Shown in pieces: positions 36,576-45,875 of a DNA stretch of 64,000 nucleotides. Both the position numbers and the translations under genes were made by a program. Origin of the DNA: Haladaptatus sp. ZSTT2 (GTDB taxonomy: Archaea > Halobacteriota > Halobacteria > Halobacteriales > Halococcaceae); NCBI RefSeq assembly GCF_037081775.1, contig NZ_JBAMHQ010000001.1:1550001-1614000 (forward strand), given 5' to 3'. Below the pieces are notes generated by a model that saw nothing but the letters and a program-made list of their open reading frames with translations, was not told where the DNA came from and made no database searches. Within the stretch, counting starts at the first letter, position 1; each line of letters opens with the position of its first letter.

Positions 36576-37871
36576 ATGCCGTCGCTTCACGATCCGGTAG
36601 CACTCGGCGGCGTCACGCTCCCGAATCGGCTGTATCGCGCACCACTGCTCGAATGTGCGGGCAACGGTCCGGATGCGCCAGCGATACTGCGCCGAAAGCT
36701 CGAACCAGCCGCCGCGTCGGGCGTGGGACTCATTTTCCAGGGCGCGACTATCGTCCGCGGCGAGGGTGGATGTGCCGCCCCGGGGATGACGCGCGTCCAC
36801 GACCCGGCGTTCGTCTCGGAACTCACGGAAGTCACCGACGCGATTCACGACCACGGGTCGCACATTTTCATCCAACTCGAACACGGCGGACTCAGGAGTA
36901 TGGAGACATGGCACGCGGGCTATCGTTTAGAACATCCGAATCTTACGCAGTTGGCGGTGTCGAGACCGCCGCGGTTCCTCCGCGCGCTCGACCGGTTGGG
37001 TGTGTTTTCGTATACGCCTCACATCCTTTCGACCGACGAGGTGTACGACTTGGCCGCGGATTTCGGACGGGCGGCGGGCCACGCCGTCGATGCGGGCTAC
37101 GACGGCATCCACCTCGCCGGGGCGAACATGGGCATCATCCAGCAGTTCCTCTCGCCGTACTACAACCGGCGAACCGACGAGTTCGCGGACGGCTTTCGCT
37201 TCCTCGAAGCAGTATACGACGAGATTCGCACGCACGCGGGGGACGTACCGCTCGTCACGAAGATTCCGGCGGAGACGGCCGCCCCGTGGTTTGTTCGGCG
37301 GAAGCTGTCGGTCGAAGACGGCATTGAATTGGCCAAACGCGCGGCAAACCTCGGCTTCGATGCGCTCGTACCGGTCGAGGTTTCGACGTTCTGGGACATG
37401 AGCATCGTTCGGGGGCGGTTCCCGGCGCGGGCGTGGCACCTCGAACAGCTCGAATCGGGCTACGAGGAAGCGTTTGGCGGGCGCGTGCGGGCGCGCTCGG
37501 TGGAGATGGGCAATCGACTGCAAGCCCGGCGGTTTTCGGACGCGGAAGGCTGGAACGAGTCGTTCTGTCGGACGGTTCGCGCAGCGGTCGATGTGCCCGT
37601 ACTCATGGAAGGGGGCGTGCGGACGCGCCCACAAATCGACCGACTGCTGTTGTCTGGCGCGTGCGACATGGCCGGGATGGCGCGGCCGTTTTACGCAGAG
37701 CCGCGGCTTGCGGCGCGATTGCTTGCCGATGCGGAAAGCGCGGTGGTGTGTGCGAGTTGCAACAACTGTACGATTCCCCAAGTGACGGGTGCAGACGGGG
37801 TGTGTCGGACGCCGAGCGTTCTCAGGCGGCGCGGCGAGTTCGAGCGCGCGGGCGCGTACGACCCCAAGTAG
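36576..37871 (+). CDS. NADH:flavin oxidoreductase, old yellow enzyme family
   Basis: A 431-residue FMN-dependent reductase. The TIM-barrel start is D-P-V-A-L-G-G-V-T-L-P-N-R, and the H-I-F-I-Q-L-E-H-G-G-R-like string (HIFIQLEHGGLRSM) marks the flavin region; DGIHLAGANMGIIQQFLSP matches the region that normally reads H-x-A-H-G-Y-L-x-Q-F-L-S-P, with Ala-Asn in place of the usual His-Gly. The C-terminal C-A-S-C-N-N-C could hold cluster-type cysteines. The substrate is unknown. It is monocistronic, after a T-rich stretch. Confidence 0.85.
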   Translation: MPSLHDPVALGGVTLPNRLYRAPLLECAGNGPDAPAILRRKLEPAAASGVGLIFQGATIVRGEGGCAAPGMTRVHDPAFVSELTEVTDAIHDHGSHIFIQLEHGGLRSMETWHAGYRLEHPNLTQLAVSRPPRFLRALDRLGVFSYTPHILSTDEVYDLAADFGRAAGHAVDAGYDGIHLAGANMGIIQQFLSPYYNRRTDEFADGFRFLEAVYDEIRTHAGDVPLVTKIPAETAAPWFVRRKLSVEDGIELAKRAANLGFDALVPVEVSTFWDMSIVRGRFPARAWHLEQLESGYEEAFGGRVRARSVEMGNRLQARRFSDAEGWNESFCRTVRAAVDVPVLMEGGVRTRPQIDRLLLSGACDMAGMARPFYAEPRLAARLLADAESAVVCASCNNCTIPQVTGADGVCRTPSVLRRRGEFERAGAYDPK

Positions 37872-37917
37872 CCGCTTTCCAAAGTCTCATACGTCGTCCT
37901 TTCGGAGCATTTTCAAG

Positions 37918-38787
37918 ATGAGTTCTTCCGAACCGACATCACAGCGCGTCTCGCTTCCAGTCGAAGATGAGCGCGTTTCTGTGCGGTATTTCGAAGCCGG
38001 TGAGGGGCCGCCAGTCGTGTTGCTCCACGGCATCGGCCTCGACGCTGCCACCGTTTCGTGGCGACACACGATTCCAGCGTTGGCAGAGACCCACCGCGTC
38101 TACGCGCTCGACTTCCCCGGTCACGGCGAGAGTGAGAAGCCACGACGGTGCTACACGACTGCGTACTACCGCGAGGTGCTGTCGGCGTTTTTAGACGAAC
38201 TCGACATCGACGCGCCAACGCTCGTCGGCATCTCTATGGGTGGGGCGGTGGCGCTTGGACACGCGCTCGAAGAAGCGGTCGAGAAACTCGTGCTCGTGGA
38301 CAGCCACGGGCTTGGCCGGGACGCCCCGTGGCGACTTCCGGCGTCGATGGCGCTCTGGACGCCCGGCTTTGGCCCGCTGTGGTGGGCTGGCACGACGAGC
38401 ACGCACCTGTCGGTCAGAGAGAGCCTGCGCGGGTTTACCACCAATCGAAGCAGCGAGTTCGTAAACGACGTGTTCGACGCGGCAAGCGACCCGGCCGTTG
38501 GCGAGACGCTGTCGAGTTGGCAGCGCAGTGAGTTCCTGTTCAATGGGTTTCTCACGAACTACGTAGACGAGTTGGCCGAGGTTGACGTACCGACGCTGGT
38601 GGTCCACGGCGAAGACGACCCGCTGTTTCCGGTGCGCTGGTCGGTGCGTGCGGCGGAGGAGATTCAGGAGAGCACGCTCTCCGTGTTCGAAGACTGCGGT
38701 CATTGGCCGCCGCGAGAGCGGCCAGCCGCGTTCAATGAAGTGATTCGGGCGTTTCTAACGCCCGAGACAGAAGTCGTACAGGCTTAG
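37918..38787 (+). CDS. Alpha/beta-fold hydrolase
   Basis: A 289-residue soluble hydrolase. V-V-L-L-H-G-I-G gives the oxyanion loop, the nucleophile elbow is G-I-S-M-G-G near 103-108 with Ser as nucleophile, and V-H-G-E-D-D-P plus the late G-H-W-P supply acid and histidine. The substrate cannot be told from sequence. The frame is open upstream to 37789, but that lies in the previous gene; ATG 37918 gives the usual length. The 3' end overlaps the convergent phaJ gene by four bases. Confidence 0.88.
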   Translation: MSSSEPTSQRVSLPVEDERVSVRYFEAGEGPPVVLLHGIGLDAATVSWRHTIPALAETHRVYALDFPGHGESEKPRRCYTTAYYREVLSAFLDELDIDAPTLVGISMGGAVALGHALEEAVEKLVLVDSHGLGRDAPWRLPASMALWTPGFGPLWWAGTTSTHLSVRESLRGFTTNRSSEFVNDVFDAASDPAVGETLSSWQRSEFLFNGFLTNYVDELAEVDVPTLVVHGEDDPLFPVRWSVRAAEEIQESTLSVFEDCGHWPPRERPAAFNEVIRAFLTPETEVVQA

Positions 38788-39407
38788 GCGTCAGGGCGCT
38801 TATCGAGGAGGACAACGGCTTCGCCGTCGACGATGGTGTCGTCGCCATCGGTGACGATGGTCGAGAGTCGGTAGCGGTAGTCCCCGAGGTCTTCGACGAT
38901 TTCTACTTCCGCAGTGATGCGGTCACCGATTCGGACGGGGTTACGGAACTCCACGTCCTGTGAGAGGTAGATGACGAGCCCCGGGAGCCGGGCGAGGGCA
39001 GCGCTGATGAGGCCTGCGGCGAGCGTCCCGTGGACGATGCGGCCTTTGAAGCGGGTTTTCTCTGCGTAGGGTTCGTCGAGGTGGAGGCGGTTCGTGTCAC
39101 CGCTCGCGCGGGCGAACTCGATGACATCGTTCTCCGAGATGGTTTTCGTGAAACGAACTTTGTCACCAATGTCGAGGGCGTCGCGGTGGTCTGCGGTGAC
39201 TTCGACGTCCCAGCCCTCGAGGTCGACCCCGGCAAGGGCGTGTACGTCTTCAGTCTCCGGAACGGTTGTCGTGCCGTTGGTCGGCACGGTTGGAACCCCA
39301 AAGGCGGCAAGGGTGGCCCGGTTTGCCTCTATCGCGCTGTTGAACAGTCGAGTAGATGTTTTCATCCACGTTTCAGCCAAAGACTGATGCCGCGGTTCAG
39401 AACTCAT
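38784..39407 (-). CDS. phaJ: MaoC-like (R)-enoyl-CoA hydratase of the PHA cluster
   Basis: A 207-residue protein with an N-terminal helical extension (MSSEPRHQSLAETWMKTSTR onward) and a C-terminal hot-dog hydratase domain. The catalytic string is R-A-S-G-D-T-N-R-L-H with Asp and His, then G-R-I-V-H-G. It would supply (R)-3-hydroxyacyl-CoA for PHA synthesis. The frame is open to 39548 with another ATG at 39434, but TACTTTATG at about 39438-39446 is a TATA element 31-39 bases before 39407, so this ATG is chosen. It diverges from phaR. Confidence 0.85.
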   Translation of the reverse strand: MSSEPRHQSLAETWMKTSTRLFNSAIEANRATLAAFGVPTVPTNGTTTVPETEDVHALAGVDLEGWDVEVTADHRDALDIGDKVRFTKTISENDVIEFARASGDTNRLHLDEPYAEKTRFKGRIVHGTLAAGLISAALARLPGLVIYLSQDVEFRNPVRIGDRITAEVEIVEDLGDYRYRLSTIVTDGDDTIVDGEAVVLLDKRPDA

Positions 39408-39547
39408 TGATACTTGCGATTCGTTCTCACACATCATAAAGTATTGTGTTGAGATACACAACAGAGCCCACCCGAAACCATTGAATGGTATTGGATGGTA
39501 TCGAAGGGAATCTTTATCCCCTTGGAGGGAGTAGGTGGTGATGAGCA
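39408..39547. promoter_or_regulatory. Divergent phaJ/phaR promoter with two inverted repeats
   Basis: The phaJ TATA lies at about 39438-39446 (minus strand) and the phaR TATA at 39512-39519 (CTTTATCC). Between them are TTGTGT-N6-ACACAA at 39444-39461, touching the phaJ TATA, and ACCATT-G-AATGGT at 39477-39489, followed by ATTGGATGGTAT. These are good operator candidates for the AbrB-type PhaR encoded next door. An ATG at 39541 is out of frame with phaR. Confidence 0.55.
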
Positions 39548-39856
39548 ATGACCGAGAATGACGAGATGATGTGGACGCCGGCGCAGTTCGCCCGGCAGTT
39601 CCAGCAGGCGAGCCAGCAGGCGCTCGACCAACAGCAAGACTACGTACAGTCGATGTTGGGGGCGAGCACGGGGTCGGGGCTTTCCGGTCTCTCGCAACTT
39701 GGCGCGATGAGCATGGGCATGGCGACGTTCAAGACCCGTGTCCAGAGCGGGGGGCGCATTAGCATCCCCGACGCCGAGCGCGAAGCGCTCGATATCCAAG
39801 AAGGAGACATCGTTCAAACCGTCGTCATTCCGGTCAAACGCAACAGAGAGGACTAA
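39548..39856 (+). CDS. phaR: PhaR-type AbrB-family regulator of PHA genes
   Basis: A 102-residue protein. Residues 1-55 are Gln/Met/Ala-rich helix (WTPAQFARQFQQASQQALDQ), able to bind granules or other proteins, and residues 58-100 form a SpoVT/AbrB swapped-hairpin DNA-binding domain (TRVQSGGRISIPDAEREALD). In Haloferax mediterranei the homologous PhaR regulates phaRP. It opens the PHA operon and sits three bases before phaP. Confidence 0.85.
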   Translation: MTENDEMMWTPAQFARQFQQASQQALDQQQDYVQSMLGASTGSGLSGLSQLGAMSMGMATFKTRVQSGGRISIPDAEREALDIQEGDIVQTVVIPVKRNRED

Positions 39857-39858
39857 TC

Positions 39859-40368
39859 ATGAGTCAATACACCACGCCCGTTTCGGCAGCATTCGAGATG
39901 CAGCGCACGATGATCAACCAGAGCCAGCGCATGGCAGAGCAGTCTGTCGCCTTCCAGAAGAGCATGGGTAAGCTCTTCCTCAACGGCTTAGAGAGCCAGA
40001 AGTCCGCCCAGCAGTCGGGCGTTGCCTTCACGAAGGCCGCACTCCACAGCTACTTCGACGCCATCGAGGCGACGATTCCTGGCTCCCGCGGCAACGTAGA
40101 GCAGGTCCGCGACATCGTTGACGAGCAGTTCGAAACGCTCTCCGAAGGGCACTCCGAACTCTACGAGGGCGTCGAACAGGAGTTCGAACGCAGCCTCGAA
40201 AACTACGACGAGCTCTCGGAAGAGTACCTGAACGCGCTCAAAGAGCAGACGACGCTCGTGCTCGAGAACGCAGAGGACATGGAAGCCCAGACGGTCGAAG
40301 CCGTCGAGCGCTTCGAGTCCCAGGCAGAGGAGTTCCAGGAGCAGGCCCGCGAGCAGCTCGACGCCTAA
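39859..40368 (+). CDS. phaP: Phasin (PHA granule protein)
   Basis: A 169-residue, almost wholly helical protein rich in Glu, Gln and Ser, with no membrane segment: MSQYTTPVSAAFEMQRTMIN onward, and long amphipathic coiled-coil stretches near 25-70 and 90-165. This matches haloarchaeal PhaP, the main structural protein that coats PHA granules. The gene follows phaR directly and shares its transcript. Confidence 0.88.
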   Translation: MSQYTTPVSAAFEMQRTMINQSQRMAEQSVAFQKSMGKLFLNGLESQKSAQQSGVAFTKAALHSYFDAIEATIPGSRGNVEQVRDIVDEQFETLSEGHSELYEGVEQEFERSLENYDELSEEYLNALKEQTTLVLENAEDMEAQTVEAVERFESQAEEFQEQAREQLDA

Positions 40369-40410
40369 ACCGACGAATCATTTTTCACCGCGGTCACCCG
40401 ATTATTTACC

Positions 40411-40956
40411 ATGAGTAACATGAGCCAAAACGACATGCAAGCACAGTGGAGTCAGTTCGTAGAACAGTGGAACGAGAGCGTCGCGCGCTCGTTCGAACAG
40501 AACATGGAAGCGCAGTCTGCGTTTATGGACGCCTGGGCTGACGCCTTCGAAGGCTCCGTGCCTGACGAAGAGCAGTTGAACCAGGGGATGAAAGGCTACA
40601 CCCGGGCCTACGAGGTCTGGATGGACGCCGCAGAGCGCATGATGACGCGCGCAGGCGACGTGGCCGAAGGCGAAGACGTTGACATGACCGAGTTCCGCGA
40701 CATCTGGCTCCAGAGCGCCAACAAGGCGTTCAAAGAAGTCATGAGCACCTCGGCGTTCGCCGCCGGCACCGGCCAGTTCGTCGAGACGATGATGGAAGCG
40801 CGAAAGCAGGCAGACGCCGCGAGCGAAGAAGCCCTCCAAGAATGGGGCTTTGCCACCCGCAGTGACGTGATGGAAGTCGGCGAGCGACTCGTCGAACTCG
40901 AACGCCGCCAGCAGCGTGTCGAAGAGAAGTTAGACCAGCTCCTAGAGGAGAACTGA
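40411..40956 (+). CDS. phaE: PHA synthase subunit PhaE (class III type)
   Basis: A 181-residue partner of PhaC. It has a helical, acidic body with W-x-x-x-W-N-E-S near the start, and a C-terminal coiled coil ([20 protein letters not shown]). Haloarchaeal PhaE is about half the size of bacterial PhaE, as here. A second ATG three codons in is possible. It lies one base before phaC, and TTATTTACC about 20 bases upstream could be an internal promoter. Confidence 0.9.
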   Translation: MSNMSQNDMQAQWSQFVEQWNESVARSFEQNMEAQSAFMDAWADAFEGSVPDEEQLNQGMKGYTRAYEVWMDAAERMMTRAGDVAEGEDVDMTEFRDIWLQSANKAFKEVMSTSAFAAGTGQFVETMMEARKQADAASEEALQEWGFATRSDVMEVGERLVELERRQQRVEEKLDQLLEEN

Positions 40957-40957
40957 G

Positions 40958-42409
40958 ATGTCCTATACGAACCCGCTCGCAGCGACACTCGACCTCCAGC
41001 GGCGCGCCTTCGAAGCCGCGACCCAAGGCTTCGAGAAGGGCGAAATCGCTCCCGAACAGCTAGAGCGAATGCTCGAAGTTGACGTGGGCGAGACGCCGAG
41101 CGAGGTCGTTTACACGGAGAACAAACTCGAATTGCTCCACTACGAGTCGCGAACCGACGAGCAGCACAAGGTTCCGATTCTCATCGTGTACGCGCTCATC
41201 AACCGGCCGTACATCTTAGACCTCCAGCCAGACCGCAGCGTGGTTCGCCACCTGCTCGATGCAGGCCACGACGTCTACCTCATCGACTGGAACGAGCCAT
41301 CCCGAATGGACGCCCACCTGACGCTCGACGACTACGTCAACCGCTACATCGAAAACTGCGTTGACGTGGTGCGCGAGCGTTCGGGCCAGGAGTCCATCAA
41401 CATCCTCGGCTACTGCATGGGCGGCACCATGAGCGCGATGTACGCCGCACTCCACCCCGAGAAGGTACGCAACCTCGGGCTGATGGCCGCGGGGCTGTGT
41501 TTCCGCGACACCGGCGGCGTTCTCGAAATGTGGGGCGACGAGAAGTACTACTCGCCGTCTGACGTGACCGACACGTTTGGCAACATGCCAAGCGACATGC
41601 TCGACATCGGCTTTGCGCTGATGGACCCCGTTGACAACTACGTCAACAAGTACGTCCGGCTGTTCGACAATCTCGAAAACGAAGACTTCATCGAGAACTT
41701 CGGCCGGATGGAGCAGTGGCTTTCTGACGGCATCGACGTTGCCGGAAAGACCTACGTCCAGTTCTTAGAGGACATCTACCAGCAGAACAAGCTCTACAAA
41801 AACGAGCTCGAGCTGAACGGCAAGCGCGTCGACCTCACGAACATCGACATGCCCGTCCTCCAAATCATGGGCGAGTACGACCACCTCATCCCACCGGAGT
41901 CCTCGAAGCCGTTCAACGACGTCATCGCAAGCGACGACACGGAAACCTTCGAGTTCCCGACGGGCCACATCGGCCTCTCGGTCTCGGGCAGCTCCCACCG
42001 CGACCTCTGGCCGCGCGTGAGCGAGTGGTACCTCGAACGCTCGCAGGTCGAAGAAGAAGCCGACGAACCGGAAGCAGCCGAGCCGGACGCTGACGAACCT
42101 GTGGCTGAAGAATCGGACGCCGATGCAGAAGCAGAATCGGCAGCCGAATCGATGGACGAAGACGAAGCGGCGACCATCGAAATCGAAGACACGGGAGACG
42201 CAGACACCCAGCAGTCGAGTCTCGTCTCGGACGACGAGGCAGCGGCGGACGTCGAAACCGTAGACGGCATCGGCCCAACCTACGCAGACCGCCTGCGCGA
42301 GGCCGGCATCAAGACCGTCACCGACCTCGCCGTCGCAGACGTAGAGACGCTCGCGGAGATTGCAGAGGTCTCACAGTCCCGGGCACAGGCCTGGAAAGAC
42401 CAACTCTAA
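40958..42409 (+). CDS. phaC: Class III PHA synthase subunit PhaC with C-terminal helix-hairpin-helix
   Basis: A 483-residue catalytic subunit that polymerises (R)-3-hydroxyacyl-CoA. The lipase-box-like G-Y-C153-M-G-G gives the catalytic cysteine; D307 in G-E-Y-D-H and H336 in G-H-I-G complete the triad. The catalytic part ends near 360. Then come a strongly acidic Ala/Asp/Glu linker (about 361-428) and a helix-hairpin-helix domain (about 430-483, [15 protein letters not shown]) of the DUF4332/HhH_5 kind that usually binds nucleic acid. Extended tails are known for haloarchaeal PhaC, but this domain is notable. Confidence 0.95.
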   Translation: MSYTNPLAATLDLQRRAFEAATQGFEKGEIAPEQLERMLEVDVGETPSEVVYTENKLELLHYESRTDEQHKVPILIVYALINRPYILDLQPDRSVVRHLLDAGHDVYLIDWNEPSRMDAHLTLDDYVNRYIENCVDVVRERSGQESINILGYCMGGTMSAMYAALHPEKVRNLGLMAAGLCFRDTGGVLEMWGDEKYYSPSDVTDTFGNMPSDMLDIGFALMDPVDNYVNKYVRLFDNLENEDFIENFGRMEQWLSDGIDVAGKTYVQFLEDIYQQNKLYKNELELNGKRVDLTNIDMPVLQIMGEYDHLIPPESSKPFNDVIASDDTETFEFPTGHIGLSVSGSSHRDLWPRVSEWYLERSQVEEEADEPEAAEPDADEPVAEESDADAEAESAAESMDEDEAATIEIEDTGDADTQQSSLVSDDEAAADVETVDGIGPTYADRLREAGIKTVTDLAVADVETLAEIAEVSQSRAQAWKDQL

Positions 42410-42445
42410 GCAATCCATTTCTTTTCTGCCCCCGAAGTGTGAGCT

Positions 42446-43186
42446 ATGCTCACAACCCAAACCTGCCTGGTGACCGGAAGCTCTCGGGGCATCGGTCGCG
42501 GGATTGCACTCGATTTGGCGAGCCACGGCGCAACGGTGGTGGTGAACTACCGGTCGGGTGAAGCCGAGGCCGCGACCGTGGTCGAAGAAATAGAAGCGAA
42601 CGGCGGAACCGCCATCTCGATGCAGTGTGACGTTTCAGACTACGACGAGGTCGCCGCGATGTGCGAGCGCGTCCACGACCGCGTTGGCCCCATCGACGTG
42701 CTCGTGAACAACGCGGGCATCACCATCGACAAGACGTTCACCAACATGACGCGCGAAGACTGGGACCGCGTCATGGACGTGAACTTAGGCGGGGTGTTCA
42801 ACAGCACGAACTGCTTTTTCGACGACCTCCTCGACGCAGAACACGGCCGGCTCATCAACATCTCGAGCGTCGTTGGCCAGCAGGGGAACTACGGCCAAGC
42901 GAACTACGCGACCACGAAAAGCGGGCTGTTCGGATTCACCCGGACGATTGCCCTCGAAATGGCGCGGTCTGGCTCGACGGCCAACTGCGTCGCGCCCGGC
43001 TTCGTCAAGACCGACATGCTCGACATCGTCCCGTCGGAGGTGCAAGAGAAAATCCTCGGGCGCATCCCCTTGGGTCGGTTCGCCAGCGTCGAGGACATCA
43101 CGGGCATGGTGAGCTACGTGGCTAGCCCGAAATCTGCGTACATGACCGGACAGGTGCTCTCGGTCAACGGCGGCATGGACTGGTAG
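42446..43186 (+). CDS. phaB: Beta-ketoacyl reductase (acetoacetyl-CoA reductase)
   Basis: A 246-residue short-chain dehydrogenase of the FabG/PhaB type, reducing 3-ketoacyl-CoA with NADPH to (R)-3-hydroxyacyl-CoA. The cofactor motif is T-G-S-S-R-G-I-G at 10-17, with N-N-A-G at 88-91, and the catalytic triad includes a Ser near 140-141, Y154 and K158 (Y-A-T-T-K). Placed 36 bases after phaC, it supplies the synthase. FabG and PhaB cannot be separated by motif; context favours PhaB. Confidence 0.9.
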   Translation: MLTTQTCLVTGSSRGIGRGIALDLASHGATVVVNYRSGEAEAATVVEEIEANGGTAISMQCDVSDYDEVAAMCERVHDRVGPIDVLVNNAGITIDKTFTNMTREDWDRVMDVNLGGVFNSTNCFFDDLLDAEHGRLINISSVVGQQGNYGQANYATTKSGLFGFTRTIALEMARSGSTANCVAPGFVKTDMLDIVPSEVQEKILGRIPLGRFASVEDITGMVSYVASPKSAYMTGQVLSVNGGMDW

Positions 43187-43204
43187 CGTGACTCGCGCGA
43201 GAAC

Positions 43205-43210
43205 TTTTTT
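43205..43210 (+). terminator. T-tract after phaB
   Basis: Six T residues 19 bases after the phaB stop, just before the next gene's ATG at 43235. Plausible end of the PHA operon transcript. Confidence 0.35.
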
Positions 43211-43234
43211 GTGTCTGGTTGCTTTCACTGAGCC

Positions 43235-43678
43235 ATGCGAGTGAGTGTCATCGGTGGGAGCACGGTCGATGAGCCGACCTACGAGACGGCGGTTGAAGTC
43301 GGCAGAGAACTCGGGCGACGCGGCCATACGGTCATCTGTGGCGGGCTTGGTGGCGTGATGGAAGCGGTCTGTCGCGGCGCGCGCGAGGAGGGCGGACACA
43401 CGATTGGTATTCTCTCGGGGACAGACCCGGCTGCGGCGAACGACTACGTCGACACGGCGCTCGCGACGGGCTTGGGAAACGCGCGAAATGTCCTCGTCGT
43501 GATGAACGGGACGGGCGTCATTGCAATCGACGGTCATTACGGAACGCTGTCAGAAATCGCGCACGCCCTTGATTTCGGAAAGCCCGTCTGTGGACTCAAC
43601 ACGCACGATATCGACGGAATTGAAACAGTAAATTCACCAATCCAGGCCGTTGCGTACCTCGAAGAGATTGTCTTGTGA
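43235..43678 (+). CDS. TIGR00725-family (SLOG/LOG-like) protein
   Basis: A 147-residue Rossmann-like protein. V-S-V-I-G-G-S opens the fold and C-G-G-L-G-G-V-M-E-A-V near 35-45 is the nucleotide-binding loop of the SLOG superfamily, which includes LOG and DprA-like proteins. The LOG-type E-x-x motif for phosphoribohydrolase activity is not complete, so the ligand and role are unknown. It follows the PHA cluster but seems to be an independent unit. Confidence 0.8.
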   Translation: MRVSVIGGSTVDEPTYETAVEVGRELGRRGHTVICGGLGGVMEAVCRGAREEGGHTIGILSGTDPAAANDYVDTALATGLGNARNVLVVMNGTGVIAIDGHYGTLSEIAHALDFGKPVCGLNTHDIDGIETVNSPIQAVAYLEEIVL

Positions 43679-43770
43679 CGCAATGTCGAGAGAAAAAGGT
43701 AATGTATCTGTCCATCACAGAGTAACAAAAGAGATGACTGTTCGGATTGGAAATGTGACAGAGGTGTGCA

Positions 43771-44547
43771 ATGAGTGGCAGTGAAAATGCCACTAGTGAC
43801 GCAGATTTCCACGACGCCGTTGAGTCACTCGAGCAGTTGGGGCTCACGACCTACGAGGCAAAGGTGTTCATCACCCTCCAGCGGCTGCGGACGGGAACCG
43901 CCCGCGAGGTGAACGACGCGACGAGCGTGCCGCGCTCGCAGGTGTACGCCACCGCAGAGAGCCTCGAATCGCAGGGGCTCATCGAGATTCAACAATCGAA
44001 TCCGATTACGTACAAGCCCGTGGACATCACGGAGGCCCGCGAACTGCTCACAGAACGCTTCGAGCGCGAGCAAAATCGCGCGTTCAGCTACGTCGAACAG
44101 GCGATTTCAGAGGGGACGGGCATCGAAGAGCGCGAAGACATCTGGACGATAAGTGGGGCGGCCCGCATCAACAATCGCGCGGTGAGCCTCATCGAGACGG
44201 CGAACGACCGCCTCATTCTCGGCACCGGCGACACCCGACACTTCCCGCCGGAGGTGTGCGAGGCGCTCGCGTCGGCCGACGCGCGCGGAGTTTCAGTGAG
44301 CGTTCTCAGCGACGACGGCGGCGTCAACGAGATTGCACGCGACCTCGGCGTGGCCACCGAGCCAGCGCGTGGCTATCGCCCGAGCGACGACCAGACCGGC
44401 CGTATCTTGCTCGGTGACGACGACATCATCTTACTCTCGGTTTCGACCTATCGCTCGGGCGAGGAAGCGGGACTCTGGAGTGCGAACACCGAGTTTGCGA
44501 CCATCCTCATGCAGGTCGTCGAAGCCGGGCTGTACGAAGGCTTCTGA
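43771..44547 (+). CDS. TrmB-family transcriptional regulator
   Basis: A 258-residue regulator. The N-terminal winged helix (LEQLGLTTYEAKVFITLQRL and VPRSQVYATAESLESQGLIE) is the typical TrmB start; the rest is a PLD-like ligand or multimerisation region (ERLILGTGD-type strands). TrmB proteins in haloarchaea often control sugar and lipid metabolism. Its targets here cannot be told; the crotonase gene is next on the same strand. Confidence 0.88.
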   Translation: MSGSENATSDADFHDAVESLEQLGLTTYEAKVFITLQRLRTGTAREVNDATSVPRSQVYATAESLESQGLIEIQQSNPITYKPVDITEARELLTERFEREQNRAFSYVEQAISEGTGIEEREDIWTISGAARINNRAVSLIETANDRLILGTGDTRHFPPEVCEALASADARGVSVSVLSDDGGVNEIARDLGVATEPARGYRPSDDQTGRILLGDDDIILLSVSTYRSGEEAGLWSANTEFATILMQVVEAGLYEGF

Positions 44548-44615
44548 CGCGTTCGGTCGCCAAAAAATCCGCCATCGGCAACTACTTTGCACCGGAAGCG
44601 AGTGACTGTGTATCA

Positions 44616-45377
44616 ATGGCATACGAGACACTTCTCGTGGAGCGCGATGCTGGTCGTGTCACGGTAACGCTAAATCGCCCGGAGAAACTGAACGCGATGA
44701 CCGGCGAGATGTTCGTCGAACTGCGCGCGCTGTTTCGGGAGTTAGCAGACGAGGACGTAGACGTGGTGACGATTCGCGGCGCGGGCGACCATTTCTCTGC
44801 GGGCGTGGACATGTCCGGTGTCCCTGAGTGGGCAGAGCAGAAGCCAATCGACGTTCGCGACAACCTCGAAGTCGTCCACGACGCGCTCAGAACCCTTGAG
44901 GCGCTCGACGCGCCCATCGTCGCCGCCATCGACGGCTACGCGCTCGGCGGCGGCCTCGAACTCACGCTTGCGTGTGATATTCGCGTGGCGAGCCACCGGG
45001 CGCAGTTCGGCCTCCCTGAAGCGAACGTCGGTCTCGCCATGGACTTAGGCGGGTCACAGAAGCTCCCCGGCATGATTGGCGAGGGGATGACCAAGTGGCT
45101 CATCATGACGGGCAAGAATATCGACGCAGACCGAGCCTACGACGTAGGCCTCGTCGAACAGGTCGCAGACGCAGGCGAGTTCGATGCGATGGTTGCAGAC
45201 TTAGAGGACACGCTCGCAGAGAAACCGACCTACGTGCTCGGCATCGCAAAGCGTCAGGTGCACTCGGTGCGCCCGCTCAATCTCGATGAATCGATGAACC
45301 AGGCGCTTCATCACGCGCTCACGGCGTATCAAGAAGATGAGACCCAAAAGCTCGTTACGGACTTTTTAGACCGTTAG
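44616..45377 (+). CDS. Enoyl-CoA hydratase/isomerase (crotonase)
   Basis: A 253-residue crotonase-fold enzyme of fatty-acid or related CoA metabolism. The oxyanion string H-F-S-A-G-V-D at 59-65, G-G-G-L-E115-L and L-P-E135-A-N-V-G carry the two glutamates needed for hydration, so it is probably an active hydratase. The loop MDLGGSQKLP after E135 differs a little from the usual P-G-x-G. It ends in a four-base overlap with the convergent MaoC gene, another acyl-CoA hydratase-type protein. Confidence 0.9.
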   Translation: MAYETLLVERDAGRVTVTLNRPEKLNAMTGEMFVELRALFRELADEDVDVVTIRGAGDHFSAGVDMSGVPEWAEQKPIDVRDNLEVVHDALRTLEALDAPIVAAIDGYALGGGLELTLACDIRVASHRAQFGLPEANVGLAMDLGGSQKLPGMIGEGMTKWLIMTGKNIDADRAYDVGLVEQVADAGEFDAMVADLEDTLAEKPTYVLGIAKRQVHSVRPLNLDESMNQALHHALTAYQEDETQKLVTDFLDR

Positions 45378-45820
45378 GCGTCTCGGCCAATCATTCCGAG
45401 GGCTTTCATCGACAGCACCTTTTCGTCGTTTTGATTGTACGTCGAGAGTTCGTAGGTGACGTTCCCGCGCGTCGGGTCGTTTTCTGCGGGCGAGGTTTCG
45501 AGCACTTCGATACGCACAGAGAGGGTGTCGCCCGGCCTGACTGGTTGGAGCCAGCGCAGTTCATCGACACCGGCCGCACCGAGGCTCGCGGTTTTGTTCA
45601 TGAAATTATCGACGAGCAGGCGCATCGTCACCGAGCAGGTCTGCCACCCGCTTGCGATGAGGCCGCCGAACATCGTGTCCGCGGCTGCTTCGGCACTGAC
45701 GTGGAATGGCTGGGGGTCGTACTCCTCGGCAAACTCAATGATTTCGGCTTCGGTGAGCGTGTGACTGCCGAATTCGAAGGTCTGCCCCGGTTCGAACTCC
45801 TCGAAGGAGGCGGGAATCAT
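45374..45820 (-). CDS. MaoC-family dehydratase
   Basis: A 148-residue hot-dog-fold protein starting MIPASFEEFEPGQTFEFGSH. The E-Y-D-P-Q-P-F-H motif near 34-41 holds the catalytic Asp/His pair, and G-L-I-A-S-G-W-Q marks the hydratase site. It acts on enoyl- or hydroxyacyl-thioesters. The frame is open to 45847, but ATG 45820 is preferred. It has no fused dehydrogenase domain. Confidence 0.88.
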   Translation of the reverse strand: MIPASFEEFEPGQTFEFGSHTLTEAEIIEFAEEYDPQPFHVSAEAAADTMFGGLIASGWQTCSVTMRLLVDNFMNKTASLGAAGVDELRWLQPVRPGDTLSVRIEVLETSPAENDPTRGNVTYELSTYNQNDEKVLSMKALGMIGRDA

Positions 45821-45875
45821 GTAGCAGTCGCTTCTCGCCTTGCGCACCTAAACATGTGGGATGTGGTAACTCACT

